The notes under the pieces are model-generated. The model searched no databases. It was given only the letters and a program-made list of their open reading frames with translations, and had not been told where the DNA came from. This document shows, piece by piece, positions 12,925 through 25,245 of a stretch of 64,000 nt of DNA. The DNA lies in the NCBI GenBank assembly GCA_035771175.1, contig CM069608.1, positions 11,442,019 to 11,506,018 on the forward strand. The letters run 5' to 3'. This stretch comes from Paratinospora sagittata. Its lineage: Eukaryota > Streptophyta > Magnoliopsida > Ranunculales > Menispermaceae. How positions within the stretch are numbered: position 1 is the first letter of the stretch; the number at the start of each line of letters is the position of its first letter. A program made the position numbers and the translations under genes.

Positions 12925-12958
12925 GCCTGAACGTTCAGGCACGGATTTTCTATAAAAG
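12925..12958 (+). promoter_or_regulatory. LTR-Y promoter with perfect palindrome and TATA box
   Basis: GCCTGAACGTTCAGGC (12925-12940) is followed by TATAAAAG at 12951-12958, the same arrangement as in Y copy 1. Both arms differ from the other copy in a matched way, so the palindrome stays perfect. Confidence 0.55.
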
Positions 12959-13706
12959 GGGTCCCTCCCCCCCTCTCATTTCTCACACCACAACTCTCTC
13001 CCTCTCTCTCTCTTTGGGTTGATTTCTTTCATTCTTTTTGTGATTTTCTCTATCATTTTTTGAGACACTCTCTCTTAGAGACTCTCTTTGCAGTACGAAG
13101 CAGTTCTCCTTGGGTGGAAGTGCCAGTTTTGGAAAGAAGTACTATTTGAAGGTGGGAACGAAACATAGGTTTGTGTGTCCTATGACCTTTCATAAAGTTT
13201 TTATTCATTTAAGATTATGTCTATCATTCACTTACGCTGCATTATTGTGTATAATATTCATACATGTCATACTCATGCCTTAATATTTGGAGTCCACGTA
13301 TTACATTGTTACTACGTCGGATTAGCAGACAATTTGACTAAACCAGACTTAGTTTTGTCCTCAATAACTTTGAATAGTGAAAAGGAGGCAGCTTGCTGCT
13401 CTAGAAGACTTGGTATTTAAGCAGGACCTTGTGTTCCCACCTCTCGACCTGGGGACTGGTCTTGTTGGTCCCATTGAAAGTTGTCTGCTTGTATAGGTAA
13501 TATTGGACATCCAAACAATGCACATGGTGATGCTAACCTTGATAAACATTACTGGACGTTGCCAAATCTTGTCTAATATAAGTAAAGACTAGATCCGCAC
13601 ATGCATAGTCATCATACATAAAATAAGAACCACCTAGGGACGTAAATGGTCTGTGATCTATAAATTATTTACTGGTGCAATTGTGCCCACTATTATTGGT
13701 GTTTCC

Positions 13707-15836
13707 TGTAACACCCTGCAATTTTAATTACGTATATATACGTTAAATTACACGTATATCAAGATGTATAATACACATATTTTATACGTATGAGCTACAT
13801 ATACACGTGATCATATGATACGTATGAGCTAAATATGCGCGTGTATGATTAGTAGTAAATAAATAAACTTATACAATGTAGATGATACATATGAATTAAA
13901 TTGATTAATTATGAGGTTGGTTAATGAAATATGTGGATTGGAGTATGATTTAAGGACTTAATGCATAGTATGATGTAATGCATGTGTGTAAATGAATACA
14001 TGTGAAATAAGTGAATTATTAAATGGTGTAGATTGAAATTGAATTATTAAATGACTTATATGAATGAGATGAGTTGAATTGAATGGAATTTGATGGAGGA
14101 GTTGGTTATTAAGGGGAGCCTAGGTGTATTGGATCATTTTTATATAAAATATCTTTTCTCTCTTTTCTAAGCTCTCTCCACGTGTAAAAGAGGAAGGATA
14201 AAAAAATAAAAAAAATAAAAATAAAATAGAAATCAAAAGAAGAAGGAAAGGAAGTTGCAGAACGAGAAGAAGAAGAACCGAAATGAGAGAAAGGAAGAAC
14301 CGAAATGAGAGAAAGGAAGAACGGAAGGGAGAAACGCGGGATTCGCGTCAAATTCGGCCTTGCGATAAGTGATTTTCACTATCTTTCTTCGTGAAATTAC
14401 TATCTAAGCTATTCTAGCAGAGAAATTTTGACTGTGGGAGCCGTTTTACGGCGTTTTGACAAATTGGGGTTTTGACCCAACGCGAATGTAAAATCCGCTA
14501 TGAAGGTAGAAAAACACTCCCTGGACTGTTGGGACCCCGAATATGTGGTTAGATTTCATTTCATGATTTTTGGAGACCGTTTAACAATTTTAATACAATT
14601 TACATCTTTCGGATGAATAGTAAAGAATGAATAGTGAATAGTAAATAGTACTGTGAATAGTGAATAGTAAATAGTACTGTGAACAGTGATGTGAACAATG
14701 ATTTGAAATCATAGATTCGTAGAGAACTGAATTCCGGACGTTTCGATACTAAGATCGTGATTTTTGGAAATGATTTGATATTTTTAGTAGCTAACGATAT
14801 GATAAATGATGCGTCTCATGATAATCTATGGTAATTTCAGTGTTTAAATTGAGAGCTTAAGGGCATGGATAAACGTTCTTGAGGAAGCAATATTGTTGCT
14901 CGATTTTAGAGGTTGGCTTAGAAAACCCGTGTAATCACTGTGAGTATAGTTTCCTTGATTTGGTTCTTGTATGGCATTGTACGCATATAAAATGTTTGAT
15001 TGTATGCATGTTATATTGATATATAATGCATTGAGTTTTATGGATCATGCAAACTGATTTTAGCACTTGGAGTTTGTAATGATGAGGTTTTGAGAATCCT
15101 CATTGTCATTTCGTTAGGAATTAGATCCGGATGAGGTTTTGCGAGTCCTCATTGTCAGTAGGTCTGTCCTAACAAGGGTTGCGATCATTGAAATGACTGT
15201 GAATTGGGTGATGAGAGGCTGTGTCTACCTTGTACGGCCATACAAGGGTTAGACCCGCTCTCTTGCCTTGCCGAGGAGGGAGATTGTGCATTGTGTTATT
15301 GAAAACTCATGCAAGTTATGTTGTTGACATGTATGATATATTTGTTGAATGATGCATGTGTTGAATAAGTGTTTGAAATGATTTTAAATGTCATATTTCT
15401 CTAAATGTATATAATTGTCATCTCAAGAACTATATTCACTGAGCTGTTGTTTGCTCACCCTATTTCCTCCAATATTTCAGGTATTGACTCGAAGGGAAAA
15501 GAAACTTGTCTGGTATGTGTATGTATGCTTGGAGGAAATAGATTATATTTTTGTTATTACTTATCACACATTATATATATGTGTATTATCATCTAGATGG
15601 GATGTGTGGGCATAGATAGCTTAATATATTGGATGATGAAATGAAAATGTGATGTGTGAATGAATGAACTATATTAGATTTGATTTGTGGTATAGAAAAA
15701 AAAATTCTGTAAGTTTGGGATGGATTGTGAGAGTACGTGAAGGCTGGCAGTGTATTATATATTGTATATGGGTATGTACAGTGTATAGTACGTTGTGCCG
15801 GTCATGACGTCAGCCTACGTTAGGGGCGTCGTGACA
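13707..15836 (+). mobile_element. Solo LTR of family X, target duplication TTTCC
   Basis: Starts TGTAACACCCTGC and ends GGGCGTCGTGACA, flanked by perfect TTTCC at 13702-13706 and 15837-15841. It is the same family, in opposite orientation, as the LTRs at 39698-42378 and 46774-49474, but shorter (2130 versus 2681 and 2701 bp). Near 14626-14700 it has a small repeat built on GAATAGTGAATAGTAAATAG. It lies inside the Y solo LTR, so it inserted later. Confidence 0.92.
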
Positions 15837-16943
15837 TTTCCCCTAGAGGTGGACGTACAATATGAATCCAGGATTACCTAGAGATGGACATTTGTACGTG
15901 AACCTAGGGCGATATACGGTCATAGAGCCATTACGAGATGATATTATGTATAATTACCTCTTATGCTATGTTGCATTGTTTATGATGCTATGTTGTGTAT
16001 ATTTGATGTATGATTATGATGTCTTTTTTATTAATTGTCATATTCACGAGCTATTTTACCCACTAGGCAAAAGCTCATCCTGTTGCTAACCATTTTACAA
16101 GAGTCGAGGGTAGATTGGGCGGAGGTGTTTTGGGCCCTTATTTTGTACCCCCTTACTTATTTGTTCAATTAGTTGGGGAGATTTTTGGGAGGATGTTCCT
16201 TCATTATTGGCGGTTCTAGACCGCCTACATTTTGTACAAAATACATTCTGAAATTAATGAAAACAGACTTATACTTGAATTGTGTACATGCGTACTCGAT
16301 AACTGTTATAATGCATTCGCGTCCCGCCTGTGAATGTCCCACCGGTTTAAGCGCGTTCGGGTAGGATGTGACATTTACACTAAAAATTGGGGGTTCCACC
16401 ACCATTTCATTCCTATAAATACTAAGGATCATATATGTAACATGCAAACCCAAAACTATTCTAGGTTTCACCCAACACATAAACATTCAACCAAAATTAT
16501 GTCATTCAAAAGCATAGAAATACAACAAAGAAGAGGCTTATGATGAGAATTTGCATTTTTACTTACCTTTATGTAGAGATTTGATGAAATCTCACCCTAG
16601 GCATCAAATCCCCCAAAACCCCTTTTCTTTTCCCCCTTTTTCCATCTCTTCTTCTTCTTTTTTCCCCATTCTCTTGGTTTAAAGCTTTTTTTTTATTTTA
16701 ATGATTTCATAGTCCAAAGGCCATGTAACTAACCAACTCCCCTTTATTATTTTTTTTTCCACAACGAAATTACACGTTTTATATATCAATTTTTATGTAA
16801 TAATATGTTCCGAACTCATTTTTAACATCCTAAAGTCCATTTGACATATGTACACTTGACTTCCATGTACTTATACGTGTATTATACAATCAGTATACGT
16901 ATAAGTCAACAAAATACATTGACTAAAAGTACGGGGTGTTACA

Positions 16944-17243
16944 ATATGACTTCTAGTCATGCCCGTAAGTTGACTAGTGTGTGCGGCTTCTAGTCATACC
17001 CGTAAGTTGACTAGTCAATAGTGGATTGAAAAATCTTGATCGGGGGTGGTCAGGTAGTGGAATGGGTTCAAGAAGAACTTAACCATTATAAATCGCCGTG
17101 TCCATTTATTTTTCCTGTTCTTGATTATTTGGCTTGTTATCTATTGCGCGTATATTTTGTTTAAATTAATTAACCGAAAGATAAAGCAAAAATTCGCCAA
17201 GTCCAATTCACCCCCCCTCTTGGACTATAATACTGGGCCAACA
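16944..17243 (+). mobile_element. 3' end fragment of a copia-type LTR (V)
   Basis: Ends in CACCCCCCCTCTTGGAC ... GGGCCAACA, closely resembling the end of LTR Z (CTCTTGGGTGGACCAACA). Two adjacent ~37-base repeats at 16950-17020 share CTAGTCATRCCCGTAAGTTG. The 5' part is missing, cut by LTR W. Confidence 0.55.
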
Positions 17244-17977
17244 CATGTATCTATAATGTTCATTCTTTCAATTTGAATTTGTTCGTTCTCCTCTTTAAGA
17301 TCTCTCATTTTATATACAATTAAGGCTACTCCTACTATTTCTCGAATATTTTTATTTATAATTCTATCAATAAATGTTTTATCATATCCATATTAACACA
17401 CACATTTCCATCACACTTAGTTTGTTTACATTTGTTTCTTTATTGCTAAACATTCTATTTCATATACCATATGTGGCTTATTAGCGGTTTTATAAAAAAT
17501 AAATAAAAATTCAACTTCAATAATATACATCAATTATATAATACTCAATAAGTACTTATCCATTTGACTCATCCTACTTTGGCTTTATGATTCACATCCA
17601 TATAGATTTTACCTTCTTGATGAGTAATGGATTTCACTTACCTAAAGATTTTAGCTACTCCTTTCTATGATTTAAATATATATTTATATATATATAACTT
17701 AGGTTATCATATGTGGCATAAAATACGTATATATTTGAGCAAAACTATAGGTTACACACGATTTTTTTTTTCTAACACCCTAAAAAAATCTAATTGAGTT
17801 TTGTTTTTATTAGTCATTTGAATATGAATAGGGAAAAGGGGGATAGGGAGTTTGGGAGGTTGCCTTCTTTCCCTGGTCCCCATTCTCCTACCGTCGTTTT
17901 CTTCTCTTTTTCCTTTCCTTATCTTATCTTCTTTCTTTACAAATAGTGGATACGATTTGTTGTGAAGACATACAAAC
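17244..17977. other. AT-rich sequence without a recognisable gene
   Basis: No protein similarity recognised. An open minus-strand frame at 17752-17982 (76 codons, Lys/Arg-rich) looks incidental. The phrase ACTCCTACTATTTCT near 17330 recurs near 54340, suggesting shared old repeat sequence. Confidence 0.4.
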
Positions 17978-18182
17978 TGCAAGAAAGTTTGTTACTTACA
18001 AATAGAATAAGGAATAATTGATTGAGGCTAGAGTTTTGGATTTTATGTCCTTAAGAGAATCTCATCCCGCACTGGTGCTCACGGTCTATTGACTATTGTC
18101 TCACACGATATAATGATCACATCTTGTAGCAGTAGCACTCCAAATTACAAGAACAAAAAACAAACACTACAACAGAATTACC

Positions 18183-18690
18183 CTACGATGACGTTTTTGC
18201 GAAGTGATTTTAGGACATTTTGCAAACGTCCTTGAATTTGATGTCCTAATTGCTCCTTTTTTTAGGACGTTTGTTGTGACGTTTGTAAAACGTCCTCATA
18301 TACGTATTAAGGATGTTTTACAAACGTCTTCATTGTGAGATATTATAAAATTCTTCTCTTCTTAGGACATTTATAACATGTCTTAATAATGTATGAGGAC
18401 GTTACAAACGTCCACAATAAATATTAGGACCTTTTCAAAACGTCCTAGTTACATGTACGTATTTAAGACGTTTTCAAAACATCCTCGGTACATGTATTCA
18501 GGACGTTTTTTAAATGTCATTAATAAATGTATTAGGACATTTTGAGAATGTTTTGCAAAAGTCCTAATACATCTATAATTTCATTAACTCCAACAATAAG
18601 AACGTTTTCATAAACGTCATGTTATACAATTATTAATGACGTTTGTACAAATTATCATTAAAATCACCTTTTAAAGACAATTGTAAAACG
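18183..18690. repeat. Left subterminal repeat array of the CACTA element
   Basis: More than ten degenerate copies of AGGACGTTTNNAAACGTCC on both strands, for example TTTGTAAAACGTCCTCATA near 18278 and GTTTTCAAAACATCC near 18470. Confidence 0.8.
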
Positions 18691-20552
18691 TTGTAAAAAT
18701 AATTTTTTATTGAAACCTATAATTTGAAAAAAAAAAAAAATTGCCACGATATTTTCTTCTAATATGATATAATGCAATTAACAACAAAAACAACACACCA
18801 AACAAAATTAAACAAATAAATATTAAAAGCAAAATTCATACTATTAATATGGAAAGAAATTGAATTACAACAAATATGAACAAAAAACATAGTAATGGTT
18901 TTTCAATGTATCTATGCTTCAAAAATGTAGTTTTTGATACAAAATTTATTGATTTCCCAATGCCCATGAAAGCCAGATAAAATGCAAGTAAAATCTTCAG
19001 CTGCACAAGTTTCAATGGAGATTTGTTAAGAGAATCAATAGAACACAATTAATGGATAATATATAAATAATAAGAACAATTATAATTCATAACGATAATC
19101 ATTTTTAAGAATGAAAATTCATAAATATAATCAAGTTAAAAACTTATAACTAGAATTTTATAAATTTGGACATCTCTTTTGTATTTGTTACAACTAAAAA
19201 TCATAGAAACATGTTAAAAGATGTCATACCACTAATCTATAAAATATATTACTTCACACAATGTTAATGCGATTGACGTAAAATAATTAAATAATTAGCA
19301 GTCTTCAAAGTGCATCAAATAGTTTTTAAAATTCTTATATCTTAATCCAAAAGAGGGACAAAACCTCAAATTTAAATACAAAAGAGCGAATGGAGAAATT
19401 GCCAAAGAGAGGCCTAGTCTTCAAAGTGCTTTAAGTAACTTGCAAATATTCGTGATAGAACTTGTTTCAACTACATAGATCAATATCAATCCTACAGAAA
19501 AATAGAGTGCCAACACCATAAATTAACAATAAAGTAATAACAATACTACGAAATGTTAAAACTTCAAACATTTTCATATAGTAAAAAGCACGCGTGTGCA
19601 CTTGAAACAGTTAAAAATTTACAAGGGAAGCTATTTTAACATGGTATCGACCAAGACACGTAGTCAACTATAAATTAATTCATTATAGCTTCAACTTGGC
19701 AATAAACCTAAGAAAAGGTTCAAAATTTTTAGAGAAACTATTTTTACATCTTATCAACTAAGGCACAAAATCAACTCTAAAGTACAAGAAGCTAGTATAG
19801 TTAATTAATTCAATTTGACAAGTGTAAAAACTCAAATAAGAACAAAAGATATGCAACCAAATGAAACTTGAAAAAAAAAATACAAGATAATATAGATTTA
19901 GAATGGTAATATAAAAGAGAATTCAACAAATAGCCATGCCAAAAATATGAAATATAAAATAATCTTATCTGAAACGTGCAAGGAAACACAACAAGGGGTG
20001 CAAAAATATATCATGGCTAAACTCAAATAAACACATGGTAATTATTCCAATCATTTATTTTTTTAATTTTGTAAACTAGTCCTAATTGAGAGAACATTTC
20101 ACAATAAGGATTGGACAAGAAATGAGCATTGGACATTATACCTCTGTCTAAAACGCCATTTTATCTATTGAAAAAAAAAAAAAAAAGAAGAAAGAAAATG
20201 AAAGAAACTTAAAGAAATGTTGGGCAAGAAAGAGCTATTCCAAAATTACATTTTAGAATTTTTGAAACTACTAAGAGTACATAAGTAATGATATTCAAGA
20301 AAAAACTTTCCAAGGGTAGATTACAGAGATCAATTCCATTCAAGAAAAAAACTTTCCAAGAGTAGATTACAGAATTAGCAACAACATCACATACATCCAC
20401 AACAATTAGTAGCACATAAAAAAAGGAAGAAAAAAAAAAGATAAAAAAAAAAACAAAAGAGAAACACCAAAACCATGCCCACTTTGCTCTTTAAAATTCT
20501 GTGGCATCAATGGGCGACTTCCCCCACCATTAACAGTCGTCTCCTTCGACAA

Positions 20553-20930
20553 TCATTCCAAGAACGTCACCTCATAAAATAAAAGTAAGGGTCTCAAAAC
20601 TTTACCCGTCACACAAGCCCCGTGAAACATGTTGAACCGCAACAAGAATTGCTCCCTGCGGTTCCTTCTGGGCACACCACCAAAAGTGAATCTGAACACT
20701 TTGGCTACAAGTTTTTGAAAACATTTGAGAAGAAAGATCCAAACCAAAAAAAGAAAAAAAAGAAAAAGAAAACTAGTAAGAAGGATAAAATCTAATGAAT
20801 TGGTCACCTCGCAGCGAACACCCTTCTTCACCCCACACAACGAACGCCCTTTTCCTTCTTCACGCTCTTTTTCTCCTTGCAGCGAATGCCCCTCGTCTTC
20901 CTCGCTATGAATGCCCTTTGCAATGAACAC
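20553..20930 (-). CDS. 125-codon frame inside the CACTA element, unknown
   Basis: It runs from charged N-terminal sequence (EEDEGHS, KEREEGKG) through a hydrophobic segment at about residues 49-69 (LLTSFLFLFFLFLVWIFLL) to a basic stretch (GGVPRRNRREQ). The hydrophobic part is the reverse of an A/G-rich tract, so it may be a composition effect. CACTA elements often carry captured host fragments, which this may be. No family recognised. Confidence 0.15.
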   Translation of the reverse strand: MFIAKGIHSEEDEGHSLQGEKEREEGKGRSLCGVKKGVRCEVTNSLDFILLTSFLFLFFLFLVWIFLLKCFQKLVAKVFRFTFGGVPRRNRREQFLLRFNMFHGACVTGKVLRPLLLFYEVTFLE

Positions 20931-20985
20931 CCTTTTCCTTCTTCACGCCCTTTTTCTCCTAGCAGGGAATGCCCTTCGCCTCCCT
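20805..20985 (+). repeat. Degenerate minisatellite in the CACTA interior
   Basis: About four loosely repeated units built on GCAGCGAATGCCC and CCTTCTTCACGCCC followed by TTTTTCTCCT. Confidence 0.55.
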
Positions 20986-21885
20986 AGTTATTTTGCGCCC
21001 TAGCTATTTCCTCCATGTCCTAGCTATTCCACCCGTGTGGCTTCTCTATGCACTGAACCTTCGTCTTGCAACCCCTCATTTACTATACTTGAAAGCCCTT
21101 CATCTCCCATTATCCCCTTGCTTCACCATCTCTTTTTTCTTCAAAACAGAGAATATGGAAAATGGAGAATGGAGAATGGCTTCTCTATGCAATTATGTTT
21201 TGGTTTTAACTCTCAAACCCTTTCTCGACCATCTCTTTTTTCTTGAATCGAAGAATGGAGAAAGAAAACCTCTGTGCTGCCTTTCTTCTCCAACGCCAAA
21301 AAACAAGCGCGCCTAGAAAAGGAGGGAAAGGGAAAAGGGTTATTGGTGAGGAAGAGGAGGGAAAAAGGTTTGGAGAATATGAAGAATACAAAAGGGTTTT
21401 GGAGTTTATTGGCAAAAGGAGAATGAAGAACTCAAATGAGCGCCAATTTTTGGACATATGTATAACATTTTATTTTAATTAATTCTTAAAACTCTATTAT
21501 ATACATATGCTACTATATATTTATTAAAACTCTAAACATCTCAATCAATTTATTAGAATATTTTTCTAGAATACAAAAGCAATAATTTTTTTTATCAAGA
21601 ATACTAAATTATTTCTTTAAGATTAATAAAAGGTTTTATTAAAAATAATAAGTTTATTTATATGTTTCGCAGGGCGCATATGATGTGTTGTTGCCAGTTA
21701 GGTAGCATGAAACTGGAGATTAGGTTAATTTTTTGTTAGATGTCGAGGTAATTCGTTTGACAACTCTTTTGTCGTGATGTTTTCAAACTCCAGCTTTTCG
21801 ATTCATCGACAAAGCGATGTTGGGATACATCACCTTTTTGCCACCAATTAATGTATAGAGTCGTCATATCCCCTAATAGCAGATG

Positions 21886-23919
21886 AAATACAAGTCCATA
21901 AACACCCAAGAGGGGGGTGAATTGGGTGTAATGGTCGGTTTTGAAATTTTCTAAGTTCCTTAGTGGAATCTTTAAAATGATACAAGTAAATGCTCTAAAA
22001 ATCAATGTCTATGAATGTAAAGTGCAGAAATAAAGAGGACACAATGATTTTTACGTGGTTCGAAAAAATCATTTTTCTATCTCCACGCCTAGAGAAACTG
22101 TCTCTAGGATTCTACTATACCGGATTCACTTCAAGGGTGTGAACCAAATCGTTACAATGTTTTTTTCAAGATTCAAGACAAACCTATCCTTTTCACGGGC
22201 TAAGGACGAACCTACAAATCCTTTTCGCGAAGAACCACTTGTTCCTTTTTCAAGGGCAAAAGAAAAGTTGATTCCTTTTCAGGGGCTAAGGAAGAACCGG
22301 TTGACCCTTTTCAAGACAAAGGGTGAAACTGGACTTGATTCCAATCTTGGAATCACTAGTGATATCACAATCACTTACCAAATACAGAGATTACAAAGTT
22401 TGTTCTAAGTGATTAGAATAGTTACATATGAAGCTCATAAATACAAGTACTTAATATACCATATATGAAATCTTAAGCTCAATGAGAGTGAGATCTTACA
22501 ATCACGTTTACCTTCCTTGCAGTTATATTTGCTTAATGAAATGCTTTTGATAATGTTTAAAATGATGCACAAAATCAAGACACAAAATCCAAGCTTTGGT
22601 TCAAAATATTTGACTCACTGGTTTTGAAAATATGAGAAAAAGTTTGATTTTGAATAACACTCTTTGATTGTTGTTTGTTCAAATGGTATCACGTTTTTTG
22701 CTCTTTGGAAATACACTTTGAGAAACTCACAATAACTTGCAAAAACCGTGGTTACATATCAATTGAATGCACACACTCTCTCTATTTAAGAAAGATCAAG
22801 TTTGGTGTTTTTTTTATAAAAAAAGTGACTATGGGTTGATTTGATTTAAAATATTGTTTAATGTAAGATGTGTAAACGCATGCTAGACAATAAGAATAAT
22901 CCAGGTGTTAGTTGAGAATATTTCAGTTATGATAGCCTGACAAAACTATGCAAAGAATAGAAAAATCGAGCAAATGAAAGTGCCCACGTTTTTCTCGTCA
23001 GAAAAGTCAGATTTCTGTCTCCGACAATGATAGCGCGCTATCGGCTTGTTCGTTATGCACGATATTGGCTTATAGCAGGCTATTGAAGCTCGATATACTG
23101 AAAACAGAGAGTTCCTGATTTTCTGAACTCATTGATAGCGCGCTATCATAGATGATAGTGTGTTATTGCCTTTTGTACAGAAAAATAAAATTTTGGCAAT
23201 AGCTTAATAGAGGGTTATCATCAATGATAGAGCGCTATTGCCCATTTTCTAGAAAGTTAGAATTTTGGCAATCGACTTGATAGCGTGTTATCAACAATGA
23301 TAGTGCACTATTGCCTTCTAGAAACTTTGGCAATTGGCTGGATAGCAGGCTATCAGGAATGATAGCGAGCTATAGGTTCCTGATTTTGAAAAAATCAATT
23401 TTTTAACATTCAAGAACCATTACATTGAATCAAAACACTTTGATATAAGATTAAACACTTTTAAATCATTCAAAACTTATTTAAAACATGATTGAAACCT
23501 TTTGAAAACCATTTTGACAAAATCAAATGAAGGATCAAGTTGGTTTTAAAAACGTTTGGGAAAATGTGATTTTGATGAGAACTCATACAAATATGACTCA
23601 AACAAGTTTGAAACATAGACCAAACATGTTTGAATAAATTAAAAATCATTTTTTAGAGAAAAATAATGCATGTATGAATGATTGAGCAATATAGAACAGG
23701 GAGGTTTACAGCCTATATCAAAACTCTATGACCTTTAGCTCTTATTCTTCTCTTCTCATCTTGACATGTCCAAGCTTTTATTTAAACTTCTTTTTATCTG
23801 CTTAATTTGACTTGAACGAGCTTAAATCTTGTATTAGTTTCTTTGTTGCTTTTGGTACAAAAATATACTAAATTAAAACATTAGCATCATTTATTATATT
23901 GTCTGTTAGCATCAAAACA
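21886..23919 (-). mobile_element. LTR U inside the CACTA element (copia, SIRE/Maximus-like)
   Basis: Minus-strand LTR that probably starts TGTTTTGATGCTAAC at 23919 and ends near 21886. Its tail contains CACCCCCCTCTTGGGTG, as in LTRs V and Z, and the region 22190-22330 has repeats on CCTTTTCAAGGGCTAAGG-like units analogous to those of LTR Z. No target duplication could be matched, so the left boundary is approximate. No internal coding region is present, so it is a solo or truncated LTR. The copia assignment rests on the shared tail and is moderate. Confidence 0.5.
23025..23390. repeat. Array of degenerate GATAGCGCGCTATC palindromes in LTR U
   Basis: At least five units, about 65-100 bases apart, pair a GATAGCGCGCTATC-like palindrome with a second GATAG...CTAT unit, for example at 23029, 23133, 23226, 23278 and 23340. 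The arms vary more than the centre. Confidence 0.75.
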
Positions 23920-24474
23920 CTTGGGAGAATGCTAAGTGGGAAACCACTTGGGCCAATTGTCCAATCCATAGAATATTGAAGGCGAGCGACAAAAAAATGG
24001 TTTGGGTATGCCAATATCTATTGAGCAATATTCAATTTTGCCAGTAACAAAAGGCTTGTTGAAATCGTTAATCAGTATTGTTTACATCTTTGTTGGCTCA
24101 CTTAATTGATTCTTACTAAAAGTAATAAAATGATTTTTATTAAAATAATAAAACTACTTTCATAAAATTAATAATAAAAAAATCATTAAATTAATTAAAC
24201 TAATTCTATTAAACTTTGTTAATTATTTTTACTAAAATTAACAATAAAATTATTTTTTATTAAAAATAATAAATTATTTTTTAGATAATAAGTTTTAATA
24301 AAATTGATTTTTACTAAAAATAATAAAATATTTTTTATTAAAATAATCAAACTACCCTCATTAAAATTCTAAAATTCTAAAATTATTTTTATTATTACAA
24401 GATGAAATTATTTTTATTAAAATAATTCTATTAGAAATAATAAATTATTTTTAATAAAAATAATTATTAGGACA

Positions 24475-24905
24475 TATTTCATAAACATTGTAGTGTGTTT
24501 AATTGAAGTAAAATAAGATGCGACGTTTAAGAAACATCGTTGAAGGGTGAAAACGAGGACGTTTTCAATAAATCGTTGTATTATAAATTCAGTAAGAACA
24601 ATCAGGACATATTTTATAAACATCGCAGAAAAAGAAAAAAGTACAACATTTTTAAAACGTCGTCATATACTTACACGAGGACATTTTGAGCAAAACGTTG
24701 TAGTAGTACATCATTTGGAATAATTAGGACATTTTCGAAAAATGTTGTAGTAAAAGAGGAGTGTGCAACATTTGTCAAATGCCATAATATACACATACGA
24801 TGACGTTTTTTTATAAAACGTTGTATTAGTGTTTTCTTCATTGTTAAATAGTAAAAAATGACATTTTTGTCAAAACGTCATTTTCAAACTGTTGTAATAG
24901 GCCTA
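24475..24905. repeat. Right subterminal repeat array of the CACTA element
   Basis: Multiple copies of GACGTTTTNNAAACGTC-like units interspersed with GTTGTA, mirroring the left array and ending about 14 bases before the terminal repeat. Confidence 0.78.
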
Positions 24906-25245
24906 TTTTCTTGTAGTGCAACATATGTGTTGTACTCTCTCTCTCTCGCACACACTATGACTAAAATGAAGAATGCATATTTTAAATTGAATGGATGAAT
25001 GAATGACTCTAGTATGAAATATTTGTACTTGTTGAAATGGTGCAATACAAAGAGACACCATTGGAAAGAGTCATTTTCCTACGGACATGTCTATACATGA
25101 TAATAGACACCATTTAAAAGGTCACATCTCTTTAATTGAATAGGTGTTATGTGAATGACCACACCCATTTAATACACCTTTCCATCTTCCTAATTTTTCA
25201 TTCATCTTAAAAATGGGAATTTAATATCCATTTTCTCCAACAATC

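Larger units (their letters stand above)
12866..16373 (+). mobile_element. Solo LTR of family Y, target duplication TTTAC, itself interrupted
   Basis: Left part 12866-13706 and right part 15842-16373 match the Y LTR at 9662-11035 in order, including the CCTAGGGACGTA and ACGTTGCCAAATC blocks and the GGTTTAAGC tail. Flanked by perfect TTTAC at 12861-12865 and 16374-16378. The first base reads A instead of T (AGTAATACCC), and the end is GATGTGACA. Without the nested 2130-bp X LTR and its 5-bp duplication it is 1373 bp. A solo LTR is the usual product of recombination between the two LTRs of an element. Confidence 0.9.
11036..16943 (-). mobile_element. LTR of family W (gypsy-type), interrupted by a solo LTR
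   Basis: The minus-strand LTR starts TGTAACACCCCGTAC at 16943. The first 570 bases (16943-16374) and the remaining ~1.8 kb (12865-11036) read as one LTR-like sequence once the nested Y solo LTR is removed. The opening resembles family X, so it is probably a large gypsy LTR of the same group. No internal region is attached: right of 16943 is other LTR debris and left of 11036 is Y copy 1. No coding potential is visible in 11036-12865, which is AT-rich with CATGGCTT and GGGAGTACAC repeats. Confidence 0.6.
18165..24918. mobile_element. CACTA (En/Spm-type) transposon, non-autonomous, 6.75 kb
   Basis: Left end CACTACAACAGAATTACC (18165); right end, reverse-complemented, CACTACAAGAAAATAGGCC (24918). 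Flanking triplets are AAA and CAA, a possible 3-bp target duplication with one change. Both subterminal regions carry dense GACGTTTTNNAAACGTCC-like repeats, the binding-site arrays typical of CACTA elements. No TNPD-like transposase was recognised, and part of the interior is an LTR (U). Without that LTR the element is about 4.7 kb. It depends on a transposase supplied elsewhere, if it still moves at all. Confidence 0.87.
17978..25245 (-). mobile_element. Copia 3' LTR (~514 bp) interrupted by a CACTA element
   Basis: Minus-strand LTR beginning TGTTGGAGAAAATGG at 25245, immediately after a polypurine tract (ATTGGGGGAT), and ending TTCTTGCA at 17978. Removal of the CACTA insertion (18165-24918) leaves about 514 bp. 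Copia RNase H sequence lies upstream at about 25850-26100. A paralogous LTR at 28393-28827 aligns across the insertion point. Confidence 0.75.
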
